A stretch of DNA of 32,938 bases from Bacillota bacterium (lineage in GTDB: Bacteria > Bacillota > Clostridia > Acetivibrionales > DTU013), in assembly GCA_023411575.1 (NCBI GenBank), contig JAEYOP010000058.1:1-32938 (forward strand), read 5' to 3'. Below are positions 23,139 through 32,924 of the stretch, piece after piece. The position numbers and the translations under genes are program-made. The stretch's first letter is position 1, and every line of letters begins with the position of its first letter. The notes below the pieces were generated by a model. The model made no database searches. It had not been told where the DNA came from and saw only the letters and a program-made list of their open reading frames with translations.

Positions 23139-24880
23139 TGGGAAAACTGTTGAAATATTTAAAAGGAAGCTACGCTTTTGCTATCGCCGCGCCGTTGTTC
23201 ATGCTCCTGGAGGTCATGATGGATTTGCAGCAGCCGGCGCTTATGGCAAAAATCATTGACGTCGGTGTTGGGCAGGGAGACAGCCGGTATATACTGGAGA
23301 CAGGCCTGAAAATGATGCTGGTGGCGATCATCGGTTGGATCGGGGGCGCAGGCTGCTGCGTGCTGTCTTCCTTCGCGGCCATGGGACACGGCACAAGGCT
23401 CCGGCAAAGCCTGTTTGACAAGATTCAGACATTTTCGTTCGCGGAAATCGACAAGCTGAAAACCTCCTCCCTGATCACACGCCTGACCAATGACGTGACC
23501 CAGGTGCAAAATACAGTGCTGATGATGCTGCGGATCATGGTCCGGGCGCCGCTGCTGGTCATCGGCGGCATTATCATGGCCTGGACCATAAGCCCGGGGC
23601 TGACGCTGATCTTCGCCGTAGCCATGCCGGTATTGGTGTTTTTTGTGGTGCTGATTGTAAGAAAATCCTTTCCTTTATTCCTGAAGATGCAGCAAAAAAT
23701 AGACCGGGTGAATACCGTAATGCGGGAAAACTTGCTTGGCGTCAGGGTCGTAAAGGCATTTGCAGGACACGACCAGGAAAAGGAGCGCTTCAAAATTGCA
23801 AATGAAGATCTGGTCCTGTGGAGCACCAAAGCCCAAAAAATCAATGTCTTATTGTGGCCGCTCGTTACGCTGGTGCTCAACGCCAGCATCATCGCGCTTT
23901 TGTGGTTCGGAGGCAACCTGGTTATGACCGGCGCCCTCTCGACCGGCGATATCATGGCGTTCATGAATTATCTGACCCAGATTCTGATGTCCCTTATGAT
24001 GGTGATCATGCTGATCATTAACTTTTCCAGGGCCAAGGTATCGGCGGATCGGATAAATGAGGTGCTTGAGACGGAAACCTCCGTCAGGGATCCGGAACAA
24101 CCCGTGGAGGTTACCGGCTTTGACGTGGAATTCCGGAAGGTGTGTTTCGGATACAACCCTTCCGAGGAGGACTATGTTCTGAAAAACATCTCCTTTCAAG
24201 CCAGCCCCGGGGAAACCGTCGGCATAATCGGCGGAACGGGATCGGGAAAAAGCAGCCTGATCGGGCTTATTCCAAGGTTGTACGACGCCGTCGAGGGAAC
24301 GGTGCTGATCGGCGGAAACGACGTAAGGCAATTATCCATGGAGTCTCTGAGAGAGAACATTGGGGTGGTTATGCAGGAAAGCGTCCTGTTTTCAGGAACG
24401 ATAGAAGAAAATCTCCGCTGGGGGAATGAGAATGCGGACGGGCAGGCTGTGGAGAAAGCGGTTCTGGATGCCCAGGCCTACGAGTTCGTATCGGCTTTGG
24501 AGGACAAGTACGGCAGCACGGTGGAGCAGAGGGGAAAGAATTTTTCCGGAGGACAAAAGCAGCGGCTTTCCTTGGCAAGGACGTTCCTGAAGGAGCCGAA
24601 AATTCTTATACTGGACGATTCCACCAGCGCCGTGGATATGGCTACGGAGGCCAAAATCCAGAATACCCTCGGCGAAAGGCGGGGCGATGCTGTCGTATTT
24701 ATCATAGCCCAAAGGATTTCAGCCATCCGGGAGGCGGATAAAATCATTGTGCTGGACGAAGGGGAAATATCCGATATAGGCACCCATTCCGAACTGATCC
24801 GGAGAAATGAAATCTATAGAAGCATTGTCACATCACAGCTTGGAGAGGAGGCGATCGCCCATGTCGGACAGACAGCGTGA
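23138..24880 (+). CDS. ABC exporter half-transporter with degenerate ATP site
   Basis: A 580-residue half-exporter: membrane domain (residues ~12-300, six helices) then ATPase. Walker A is GGTGSGKSS (365-373) and signature NFSGGQ (468-473). Walker B ends ILDD (491-494), so the catalytic Glu is Asp (D494). The H-loop reads IIAQRIS, so His is Gln (Q525). These changes mark the non-catalytic half of heterodimeric exporters such as BmrCD or TM287/288. The start at 23138 follows MarR with a 1-nt overlap; the frame runs upstream to 23036 inside MarR and was not used. It pairs with the next gene. Likely substrate is a drug or lipid-like compound. Confidence 0.93.
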   Translation: MGKLLKYLKGSYAFAIAAPLFMLLEVMMDLQQPALMAKIIDVGVGQGDSRYILETGLKMMLVAIIGWIGGAGCCVLSSFAAMGHGTRLRQSLFDKIQTFSFAEIDKLKTSSLITRLTNDVTQVQNTVLMMLRIMVRAPLLVIGGIIMAWTISPGLTLIFAVAMPVLVFFVVLIVRKSFPLFLKMQQKIDRVNTVMRENLLGVRVVKAFAGHDQEKERFKIANEDLVLWSTKAQKINVLLWPLVTLVLNASIIALLWFGGNLVMTGALSTGDIMAFMNYLTQILMSLMMVIMLIINFSRAKVSADRINEVLETETSVRDPEQPVEVTGFDVEFRKVCFGYNPSEEDYVLKNISFQASPGETVGIIGGTGSGKSSLIGLIPRLYDAVEGTVLIGGNDVRQLSMESLRENIGVVMQESVLFSGTIEENLRWGNENADGQAVEKAVLDAQAYEFVSALEDKYGSTVEQRGKNFSGGQKQRLSLARTFLKEPKILILDDSTSAVDMATEAKIQNTLGERRGDAVVFIIAQRISAIREADKIIVLDEGEISDIGTHSELIRRNEIYRSIVTSQLGEEAIAHVGQTA

Positions 24881-26729
24881 AACGGAGCAGCCAAAAGTGC
24901 AGATAAGACCCGGCGGCGGTCCCGGAGGCCCAGGCGGTCCCGGCGGTGGGCCGGGTGCAATGCTGGGCAGGACGCCGGTGAAATTGAAAAACGCAAAAGG
25001 AACCTTAAGAAGGGTTTTGGGGTACCTGGGCGGGCAAAACAAAATCCTTGCGCTGGTGTTTTTGTTTTCCCTCCTTTCGACGGTGATCGGGATCGTCAGC
25101 ACAAGGTTGAACGGATACGTGATCGACAATTCCATCGCAGAGAAGGATATAAAGGGCTTGTGGATGTTTTGCGGACTGCTTGCCGGAATTTATCTCGTGA
25201 ATATTCTTTCGGCCTATTACCAGAATCTGTGGATGATCGATGTAGCCCAGCGGACCACCGCCAAAATCCGGACCGATTTGTTTGCCGCCATTCAGCGGCT
25301 TACCCTGGCCTTCTTCGACAAAAGCTCCAGCGGAGACCTGATGAGCAGACTGACCAATGATGTGGACAACATCAATATAACGCTTTCGCAGAATGTGACC
25401 CAGCTTTTCTCGGGGATCATTAATGTTGTGGGAATGCTCCTGGCCATGCTGCTCCTGAGCCCGAAGCTGACAATCGTGGCCCTGCTGACGATTCCGCTTA
25501 CCTTTGCGATGACAAAGGGCTTTACCGGAATTACAAAAAACTACTTCAGGCTCCAGCAGCAAAGCCTTGGAGAGCTGAACGGCTTTGTGGAGGAGATGAT
25601 CTCGGGGCAGAAAATCGTAAAGCTGTTCGGCCGGGAGGAGAAGGTAAAGCAGGAGTTCGGAGAGATCAACCGGAAGCTCCGAAAAAACAGCACGATGGCT
25701 CAGGCGGTTTCGGGGCTGATGGGACCGACCATGAACCTGATCAACAATTCGACCTACTTGCTGGTTGCGGTTGCCGGAGGCTATTTTGTTTTGAACGGGC
25801 AATCCATTACGGTGGGAATCGTATTTTCTTTCCTGCTTTATATGCGGAATTTTGCCAGACCCCTTACGGAAATCGCCAATCTCATCAATACGATACAATC
25901 CGCCCTGGCCGGCGCGGAGCGGGTTTTTGAAATCATGGACGAAGAGAAGGAGGAAGACGGCCCCGGTGCAATCGACCTGGGCGTGGCGAAGGGGGACATT
26001 GATTTCGAGCGGGTAAGCTTTTCCTATGTTCCGGGCAGGGACGTTCTGAAGGAAGCAACCATTCAAGCCCGGCAGGGGGAGCAGATTGCCATCGTCGGAC
26101 CGACCGGGGCGGGCAAGACGACCATCATCAGCCTGCTGACCCGATTCTATGAAATCGGCGGCGGGAGGATTGCGATTGACGGCACGGACCTCGGCCGGTT
26201 CACCCGCAGAAGCCTGCGCCGGAATATAGGCATGGTGCTGCAGGATACATACCTTTTTGCCGAATCCGTCGCCGACAATATCCGGTACGGAAAGCCGGAC
26301 GCCACGGAGGAAGAGATCGTCCGGGCCGCAAAGCTGGCGAATGCGCATTCGTTTATAAAGCACCTGCCCCAGGGCTATGCCACGGTATTGGCGGATAACG
26401 CCTCCAACCTTTCCCAGGGGCAGCGGCAGCTGATCGCCATAGCCCGGGCGATCCTGGCCGACCCGGCCATCCTGATCCTGGATGAGGCCACCTCCTCCGT
26501 TGACACCAGAACCGAGTTAAAGATCCAGGAGGCGCTGCTGACGCTTATGAAGGGACGGACCAGCTTTATCATCGCCCATCGCCTGAGCACGATCAAAAAT
26601 GCCGACTCCATCCTGGTAATGGACGGAGGCAGAATTGTTGAAAAAGGAACCCATTCGGAGCTGCTGGAACAGAACGGTTTTTATGCCGGCCTCTACAACA
26701 GCCAGTTTAAGACGGGGATGGCGATATAG
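24861..26729 (+). CDS. ABC exporter half-transporter, catalytic partner
   Basis: A 622-residue half-exporter. A Gly/Pro-rich cytoplasmic N-terminus (RPGGGPGGPGGPGGGPG, residues ~16-32) precedes six membrane helices and the ATPase. Walker A is GPTGAGKTT (413-421), Walker B ILDEATSSVD with E542, and H-loop IIAHRLS (H573), so its own site looks active. The signature is NLSQGQ (516-521) with Gln for Gly, which would complete the degenerate site of its partner. AGGAGG precedes ATG 24861, which overlaps the upstream gene by 20 nt. The 3' end overlaps the convergent MEMO-like gene by 23 nt. Confidence 0.93.
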   Translation: MSDRQRETEQPKVQIRPGGGPGGPGGPGGGPGAMLGRTPVKLKNAKGTLRRVLGYLGGQNKILALVFLFSLLSTVIGIVSTRLNGYVIDNSIAEKDIKGLWMFCGLLAGIYLVNILSAYYQNLWMIDVAQRTTAKIRTDLFAAIQRLTLAFFDKSSSGDLMSRLTNDVDNINITLSQNVTQLFSGIINVVGMLLAMLLLSPKLTIVALLTIPLTFAMTKGFTGITKNYFRLQQQSLGELNGFVEEMISGQKIVKLFGREEKVKQEFGEINRKLRKNSTMAQAVSGLMGPTMNLINNSTYLLVAVAGGYFVLNGQSITVGIVFSFLLYMRNFARPLTEIANLINTIQSALAGAERVFEIMDEEKEEDGPGAIDLGVAKGDIDFERVSFSYVPGRDVLKEATIQARQGEQIAIVGPTGAGKTTIISLLTRFYEIGGGRIAIDGTDLGRFTRRSLRRNIGMVLQDTYLFAESVADNIRYGKPDATEEEIVRAAKLANAHSFIKHLPQGYATVLADNASNLSQGQRQLIAIARAILADPAILILDEATSSVDTRTELKIQEALLTLMKGRTSFIIAHRLSTIKNADSILVMDGGRIVEKGTHSELLEQNGFYAGLYNSQFKTGMAI

Positions 26730-27738
26730 GGCGCTTGAAGAACATGGTATAGTAGCTGGTTGTATAATTGTAGCTCTCCCCGGAAATGTCCGAAGAATTG
26801 CCATGGGCGGTTACTTCCGGGGCGCTTGCTCCGGCCTCTTTCATGGCGCTTAAAAGGGTGATGATGGAGGGCGGGGAATCCACATTGTCGTTTCCCATAT
26901 GGCTTAAGCCTTGAAAGTCGAAGCTCCGGATGGCTTTCAGGGTTTTTTCGTCCATCTGGCGGGCCGTGGCCGCGTCCAGGTAATGGGAGAAATCGACGGA
27001 AGCGATGAGAACCGTTTTTTTGGAAGCGGTTAATTCAGTGGACAGCAGCTTCCCCAGTTTTTGCGCGTTGTCGGCGGTATAGTTGCCATGGAGCAAGACC
27101 GGTACGATTTTCACATCCGGCATGTAATATTTGATGTAGGGAACCAGAGAGGAAATGGAGTGCTCCTTTTCAAACAAGTCGTTGCTAAGGGAGGCGTTCA
27201 TACCGGAGACCACCTTGTTCACAGCTTCGCTATCGGTTTTCAGAATGCCGAAGGGGGTGCTCCAATCCAGGAGGGAGGTATTCAGGCCGTTGTGGCCGAG
27301 GCGCTTGTGGTTTGGCGCAACGATGATAAGCGTTTCGGGGCGGCTTTCCGAAAGGGTTTTGAAAAAGGTGGCGATGAGTTTCCCCGCCAGAAGGTGGTGG
27401 GGGACAATACCGCCTGCGATATCGCCCGCAGCAACGTTTGCGTGGTTGCCGCCGCTGCCTTTGCCGTCGTCACTGTCTTCGCTGCCTGCGGCATACTCCT
27501 TTTCCGCTACGGAAACGGAAGCCATAAAATCTTTTTCCACATAATATCTGCAATTGAGGGTTTGAACGTCCGAAGGAGCCGACGGCACCTGTGCCGTCCC
27601 GGAGACAGGGCTGGTAGGGACCGGGGACAGGGGGCCGGCGGTTTCGTCCCGGAACAGGGCGGGGGCAAAACAAACCGAAAGAAGGCAGAGCATGGCAAGG
27701 ACCAGTGCTGAAATCAGCCATTTGCCGTGCTTTTTCAT
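26707..27738 (-). CDS. Exported MEMO-like protein (AmmeMemoRadiSam system protein B family)
   Basis: A 343-residue protein. Residues ~7-26 are a hydrophobic signal or anchor, and a Ser/Pro/Gly-rich linker runs to ~105. The MEMO domain follows: GGIVPHHLLAGKLIATFF (109-126), IIVAPNHKRLGHNG (138-151), STPFGIL, VPVLLHG, IASVDFSHY, and near the end YNYTTSYYTMFF. The domain is related to class III extradiol dioxygenases, and H114/H115 and H144 are in the metal-site positions. Its true reaction is unknown. AAAGGAGG 7 nt before ATG 27738 fixes the start. An export signal is unusual for this family. The gene follows the macroglobulin gene by 126 nt on the same strand and may share its promoter. Confidence 0.85.
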   Translation of the reverse strand: MKKHGKWLISALVLAMLCLLSVCFAPALFRDETAGPLSPVPTSPVSGTAQVPSAPSDVQTLNCRYYVEKDFMASVSVAEKEYAAGSEDSDDGKGSGGNHANVAAGDIAGGIVPHHLLAGKLIATFFKTLSESRPETLIIVAPNHKRLGHNGLNTSLLDWSTPFGILKTDSEAVNKVVSGMNASLSNDLFEKEHSISSLVPYIKYYMPDVKIVPVLLHGNYTADNAQKLGKLLSTELTASKKTVLIASVDFSHYLDAATARQMDEKTLKAIRSFDFQGLSHMGNDNVDSPPSIITLLSAMKEAGASAPEVTAHGNSSDISGESYNYTTSYYTMFFKRPISPSPS

Positions 27739-27864
27739 GCTTCCGCCTCCTTTCGGTCTCGGAGTCTCTTTCGATCCTGGACTCCTTGCTTCACCGTTCT
27801 CTTTCAATCCTGGATTTCTTATTTCGTCGTTCCCTCCAGTCCCGGCTTCCCCCGGGCCCCGGAC

Positions 27865-30800
27865 TTATTTCACCCGTACCTTCATTTTTTCGGCGAAGCT
27901 CGTCAGGCTGCCCTCCACATGGTGTATTGCCGCGTTATCGGCCGTATAGGTGCCCGGACTGACGGCCTTTGCGTAATACTCGATGCTTTCATGGCGGAAA
28001 CTTTTTTTGGAATAATAGTAGCCGAAGACGACCTTCTGCCCGGAAACCTCATCCGGATACCATTTGGACTGCCCCGTGACGGGGTTGCCGGAAATATACC
28101 GGAAGCCTGCCGGCAGAATATCCGTGATCTCGTAATATCCATCCGGCGCAGCCTCGCCGAATTCCGGCGTAAGCTTGATGCGGACGGTGTCGGAACGGTC
28201 GAAGTCCGATACGGAGCCCTGGACCCCTCCCACCAGGTAAACCCGGCTGATCGAAACCGGACTGTCCGCGGAGAACAGGACTTCCTTTACGGGCGCCACA
28301 TAGGTGGAAGCGGCAACGACCTTTCCCCGGACATTGCTGAATTTCAGGGACGCCAGCTTCTCCGGCGTGACCGTCATCCTGTAATAGCCGCCGTTCTTGA
28401 GGTCCACCTGCTTTTTGGAGCCGTCCAGCTCGTACTGGAAGCCGCAGTCAAGACTGGCTTCCTTGATGTAGTTTTTGACAAAGATCAGGCGTTCCAGGTT
28501 GACCAGAAGCTCCGAAGTGGAATTGGACCGGATATAGTTGAAATACTTCAGCTTGTCGGGAGCGTTGATCCGCAGGCCTATGAGCGAGCAAAGCGCTGTG
28601 GCGTCAATGCTTTCGTCCCTTGTGCCGTTGTCGATGTAGGCGTACGTCGCTTCCGTTTTGCCCTTGCTTTTCACGATTTCATTGTAGATATCCCGGGCTC
28701 CCTGGTAATCGCCGATTTCGGACAACGCCACCCCCAGGATCAGTTTGATTTGCGGGGTCAGATCCGCTGCTTCCAGTCGGCTTTGGATCTCCAGGAGAAC
28801 GGGCTCATGAAGGGCTGCAAGACCCCAATAGGCGTAGGCGACATCCTCCGGCATTGTACTGCTGCTGTCCAGGAGCTTCCTGAAGTACGAAGCCAGGGAC
28901 TCCCGGTCGATATAGTCCGCCGCCAGCGAACACAGCTTGGCGGACAGTGCGGGATTGCTGCTGTCATAGGTAAGGAGGGCGAGACCTCCGTCCTCGGTCT
29001 GGTAGTTTTTGATGTCGAAATCCTCCTCCCGGTAGAGCTCTTCGTTGAAATTCTTCTGGAGCATTTCCCCGGCAATCTTTACGGCAAGCTTCTGGTCGAG
29101 GCGCTGCCCCCAGCTCCAATACAGGCTCTGAAGCTCGTTGTACAGCAGGGAGGAGTCCTCGCCGTAAAAGACAAGGGTGGTGAGCCCCCGGGCGTCGTTT
29201 TTAAGGGCGGTTCCGTCCGCAAGGTCGGTATAGTCCGTCTTTGATGTTTCCAGCAGGCTGTCCGCCACCTTGAAGCTGCGTTCCATGGCGTCCTTCAGGT
29301 TGCCGCAGACGGCTTCCACCTTTACGGCGTACTTGCCGGCCGGCAGGGCGTCCAGCTGCACCTCGGCCAATTGATCGGCGGTGCCGGAGGCCTTGAAGGA
29401 TTTTGCAGTTCCGTCCCCGGCGGTCAATACTACGGTATAGTCCACCTTTGCAGCCGCGGGCAGTTCGGTGCCGTTGGCCCGGATGAGGAGCGACGGGCTG
29501 TCCCCGGCCATAAAGGTGTTGTTGAATATGGTATCCACAAAGAAGGGCAGCTGCGAGGTAATGTTCATCGTACCGCTTCCGGCCTTCAGGTCCCCGGTGA
29601 CGGCCTGGTAGGTGACTCTCCAGGAGGTCAGATTGTCGGGAAGCTTGAAGCTGGCTTCCGCCCTGCCATTCCCGTCGCTGGTGACGGATACGAAGAGAGC
29701 GCTGTCTTTGAAATCCTTCCGCACGTATACATCTCCGCCTTCTCCCATTTCCGCCATGGGAGAGCCGGATTCATCGAAGGAATGATAGGAAAGGTAATCG
29801 GAAAGGATTCCGCTGGAAACCGAAGGGGAGTAGAGAGAGCTTAAGAGGTCCACATACTGCGGGGAGAGAGCGAAAAAGGCTTCGTCCACCACACTGACAT
29901 TCACTTCGGAGCTGCAGGGCTTTCCTGCGGCATCCTTCACGTCAAAGGCCAGTTTTACGGTCTCTCCGGGCTTGTATTGCTCCTTGTCGGCCTGCACGCT
30001 TACGCTCAGCTTGCTTCCGGCGGAATCATAGTTGTATTGCTGTATTCCTGCGTCGTAGATGTTGGTTCCGTCAAAACATAATGCTTTCACAAACATATTG
30101 GGAATGTGCTCGTTCGCGAATGGGAAATCATATTTCGGATCGGCGGACACCCTGGTATCCAATATCCCGCTCTTCATCCGGATAAAAAGGTATTTCGCGG
30201 TTTTGCCGCTCTCCGTTTCCGTGCCCGCCATTCCGGCATTCTGTTCCTTTTTCACCTCGACGGAGACGGTTTCGCCCGGACGGTAGGCATGGTTGTCGTT
30301 TTTTCCGGCAATAGAATAGAGGGAATGACCGGCGTAAGGATTATAGAAATTCCAGTTGTAAATGTACCGGGTTTCCTTGATAAAGCGGCCCTGGGAGTCG
30401 GTGCCGGTTATTTCGGCGTAATAGTTCTTATCCTTTTCCGCTGTAAATTGAATTTCATATTTTCCGTTCACGGTGGTGACGCCATATTCCCGGACGAGCC
30501 TCTGGGCGTCCCTGTACTCGTAGGTGTCCCTTCTTACCTTATTGATATAGTCATAGTAGTCGCCTGTTTTTACCTGCTCGTAGTACTTCTCGTACAGCAC
30601 CACCTTCAGCGGCATATTTACCGCTGCGCCTCTGTATTCGTCCTCCGTATAGTACGGAGCCGTCCCCTTGAGCCTGCTCAGGTCGATCCTGCTTGTCGAA
30701 AGAGCGATTTTTCCGTTGGCTCCGTCAATGGAGGCTTCGGCTTCGATCATGGTATCCTTCGGGAAAACGGGAACGGTGCATTGTTCGCTGACCGCCTGCT

Positions 30801-32853
30801 CTTCAGCTTCCTCGTTGTTGACGTACAGCGAAAGATACTGGGGATGCCAGCTTTCTTCATTCGTCATCGGGGTAACCTTCAGGCTGGAAGCGCCGGCCTC
30901 GTTGCTGACCAGGCTGCCGGTGGAGGGCGTGCCGTTCGAGAAGGAGCCGCCCGCATTCAGGCTGTAATTCAACTTCAGGCCTTTTACCGGCGTGCCTTCG
31001 AAAAAGGAGGCCCGGATGTCGAAACGGATGGGTTCCCATGCGTACAGATAATTGCGGTCAGACTCAATGTCCAGCCTGTAGGCCGGTTTGGTGTATTCCA
31101 TGATCTGCAGGTAATTGTTCAGGAGCACCTTGTCACCGATCTTAACCCGTACCTGGTAGGAACCGGGGTTGTAGCCGGACAGCCGGAGGCTTCCGGTAAA
31201 GGTACCGCTTGAGGACAAGGTTACCCGCTGGGACGCAAGGACGGAAACATTCTCGTCGCCGTTCTGGGAATAGTCGTACCGGACGAGCTCCAGCAGGGCT
31301 TCCTTTTCCATGCTGCCGCCGTCCCTGGGCCGGACGATTCCCCAGGCGTGGACCGTATCTTCCGGCAGGTACATCCCTTTGTCCAGATAGAGATAGGTCC
31401 AGTAATGGTCCATAATGTCCGAATTGTAGGCATAATTGTAATACGGCTCAAAGGAAGTACTCTTCATCTGCGCGACAAAGGGGTTGCCTTCCGCCGGCCG
31501 GATCATGTAATAGTAATTTTGGTAAAACTCCACCTCGGGCAATTTTGCGCTCAATACGGCAAGACCGTTCGGATCCGAACGGACCCCGGATTCGCCGTCG
31601 AACAGGACCTCCGCGCCGGACAGCGGATTGCCGGAAACGGAATCGTTCAGCCAGGCGAGGGTTTTATCCCGGGTGGCAAGCAGGTATACCGATGCGGGAT
31701 TGACCTGCAGCCGGGTATAGCGGGTAACGCCTTCCACCTCGGTTTTCAGCAGGTAATAGCCCTCGGGCAGCGCAGAAGGCAGCAGCAGGTAGGTAGTGCT
31801 CCAGTACTCCCGTTGGTAGGACAGGATGCGTGCTTTTACGGAAGCGGCTTTTTGAAGCTTGCTTACATCGTAAGCCTCGGCCTTGTTCCGGGAAATTGCC
31901 CAGGGAGGAGTGGTGTCGAGATTTTTCAAGTCCTTCAGGAAGCTGTCTGCGTCCGGGTAGCTGAAGAGTTCCGCCTGCACCTCGGTGTTGACCAGCTTTT
32001 CCTCCGTATACACCTCTATGGCGGGAGCAGCTTGCGGAGTGAAGCTGGACATCCCTTCGGAGAACGCAAAATAGCTTTTGCCGCTGGCGGACGCTTCCGG
32101 CACGACGGTTTGAAAGCGGAAGGAATAGTCGCTCCCGAGCACTTCCTCGCTGCCTTTAACGCCAAGCCCCTTTTTTATGGTGACGGTGTAGACCGTGGCT
32201 TCCGTCAATCCGTCCGGCACGAAGACCAGGGTCTTTCCGTGCTGTTCAAAGCGGCCGGCTGTCTTGGGGGAGATCTCGAAGTAATTTTCCGGGCTTTCGA
32301 TTTTGTCCGAGGTGAAGGTGATTTCGATCCCCGAGTTTACCGGGACCTGGGTGGACTTGTTCCGGGGAAGGCTCCTGACCACGTTCAGGGAATTCTTTGT
32401 CTGGAAGGCCCAGGACTGTTCCTCTCCGGTATTTTTGTCGCTCAGGATGAAGCGGTAGATGCGATTGTTTTCCAGTGGCTTGTCGAATTGGACGCGGAAT
32501 TCGCCGCGGGACTCTTTTTTCAATTGATAAGACTGCTCCGGCTCCACTCGCAAAGCGGAGGCGACCTCCTTCTCGTCCGGTTCGCCGTCGAAGGCCAGCT
32601 TGAAAGCGGATGCAGGGCTCACGCCCAGGCTGTCGGAGTCCAATGCCGTTATTTTTACGGTTTCCCCGGAAAGCTTCAGGGAGCTGTACGGAGCGGTTAC
32701 GGTACCGTCGGCGGCGACAGTGTCTTTCGTGTCCCCGCCCCCGAATACCCCGAGGATTGCCGCGATGCCCGCGGCGGCAGCCAGCAGGAACACCACTGCG
32801 GCAAGGAGGACCGCCGGTCTGCTTTTTACGAATCGGACGAATTTATGATCCAT
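27865..32853 (-). CDS. Giant alpha-2-macroglobulin-like envelope protein without thioester
   Basis: A 1662-residue protein with a single N-terminal membrane anchor (~14-37). An SbsA-type Ig-like domain lies near 155-250 (RNKSTQVPVNSGIEITFTSD). Macroglobulin domains follow (PSALPEGYYLLKTEVEG, VSGNPLSGAEVLFDGESGV). The core A2M domain starts near residue 1040 (VYVRKDFKDSALFVSV, KLPDNLTSWRVTYQAVTGDL). The alpha/alpha toroid follows (~1240-1440), then a receptor-like C-terminal domain. Where thioester-bearing members have CxEQ, this reads WSWGQRLDQ (~1245), so no thioester can form. Bacterial relatives trap foreign proteases outside the membrane. GTGAGGT precedes the ATG at 32853. Confidence 0.88.
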   Translation of the reverse strand: MDHKFVRFVKSRPAVLLAAVVFLLAAAAGIAAILGVFGGGDTKDTVAADGTVTAPYSSLKLSGETVKITALDSDSLGVSPASAFKLAFDGEPDEKEVASALRVEPEQSYQLKKESRGEFRVQFDKPLENNRIYRFILSDKNTGEEQSWAFQTKNSLNVVRSLPRNKSTQVPVNSGIEITFTSDKIESPENYFEISPKTAGRFEQHGKTLVFVPDGLTEATVYTVTIKKGLGVKGSEEVLGSDYSFRFQTVVPEASASGKSYFAFSEGMSSFTPQAAPAIEVYTEEKLVNTEVQAELFSYPDADSFLKDLKNLDTTPPWAISRNKAEAYDVSKLQKAASVKARILSYQREYWSTTYLLLPSALPEGYYLLKTEVEGVTRYTRLQVNPASVYLLATRDKTLAWLNDSVSGNPLSGAEVLFDGESGVRSDPNGLAVLSAKLPEVEFYQNYYYMIRPAEGNPFVAQMKSTSFEPYYNYAYNSDIMDHYWTYLYLDKGMYLPEDTVHAWGIVRPRDGGSMEKEALLELVRYDYSQNGDENVSVLASQRVTLSSSGTFTGSLRLSGYNPGSYQVRVKIGDKVLLNNYLQIMEYTKPAYRLDIESDRNYLYAWEPIRFDIRASFFEGTPVKGLKLNYSLNAGGSFSNGTPSTGSLVSNEAGASSLKVTPMTNEESWHPQYLSLYVNNEEAEEQAVSEQCTVPVFPKDTMIEAEASIDGANGKIALSTSRIDLSRLKGTAPYYTEDEYRGAAVNMPLKVVLYEKYYEQVKTGDYYDYINKVRRDTYEYRDAQRLVREYGVTTVNGKYEIQFTAEKDKNYYAEITGTDSQGRFIKETRYIYNWNFYNPYAGHSLYSIAGKNDNHAYRPGETVSVEVKKEQNAGMAGTETESGKTAKYLFIRMKSGILDTRVSADPKYDFPFANEHIPNMFVKALCFDGTNIYDAGIQQYNYDSAGSKLSVSVQADKEQYKPGETVKLAFDVKDAAGKPCSSEVNVSVVDEAFFALSPQYVDLLSSLYSPSVSSGILSDYLSYHSFDESGSPMAEMGEGGDVYVRKDFKDSALFVSVTSDGNGRAEASFKLPDNLTSWRVTYQAVTGDLKAGSGTMNITSQLPFFVDTIFNNTFMAGDSPSLLIRANGTELPAAAKVDYTVVLTAGDGTAKSFKASGTADQLAEVQLDALPAGKYAVKVEAVCGNLKDAMERSFKVADSLLETSKTDYTDLADGTALKNDARGLTTLVFYGEDSSLLYNELQSLYWSWGQRLDQKLAVKIAGEMLQKNFNEELYREEDFDIKNYQTEDGGLALLTYDSSNPALSAKLCSLAADYIDRESLASYFRKLLDSSSTMPEDVAYAYWGLAALHEPVLLEIQSRLEAADLTPQIKLILGVALSEIGDYQGARDIYNEIVKSKGKTEATYAYIDNGTRDESIDATALCSLIGLRINAPDKLKYFNYIRSNSTSELLVNLERLIFVKNYIKEASLDCGFQYELDGSKKQVDLKNGGYYRMTVTPEKLASLKFSNVRGKVVAASTYVAPVKEVLFSADSPVSISRVYLVGGVQGSVSDFDRSDTVRIKLTPEFGEAAPDGYYEITDILPAGFRYISGNPVTGQSKWYPDEVSGQKVVFGYYYSKKSFRHESIEYYAKAVSPGTYTADNAAIHHVEGSLTSFAEKMKVRVK

Positions 32854-32891
32854 TTTTCCAACCTCACTTCTTTTTGGTTGTTTCTAAAGCC

Positions 32892-32924
32892 ATTATATAA
32901 TATAACGCCGTTGGGCAAAACCAA
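32892..32924 (-). promoter_or_regulatory. Probable promoter of the macroglobulin-MEMO operon
   Basis: On the minus strand TTGGTT (32919-32924) and TATTAT (32897-32902) are 16 bp apart. An overlapping TATAAT (32892-32897) pairs with TTGCCC (32913-32918) at 15 bp. One of these should drive the gene starting at 32853. Confidence 0.5.

Noticed and set aside
25005..26363. 452-codon minus-strand ORF
   Set aside because: It lies wholly opposite the second ABC exporter gene, whose motifs are unambiguous.
27760..27830. Imperfect direct repeats (TCTTTC-ATCCTGGA) upstream of the MEMO-like gene
   Set aside because: Only two diverged copies are present, with no link to a promoter or a regular period.
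27727..29244. Long 505-codon plus-strand ORF
   Set aside because: It is a shadow of the macroglobulin gene on the minus strand; it has no family features or ribosome binding site.
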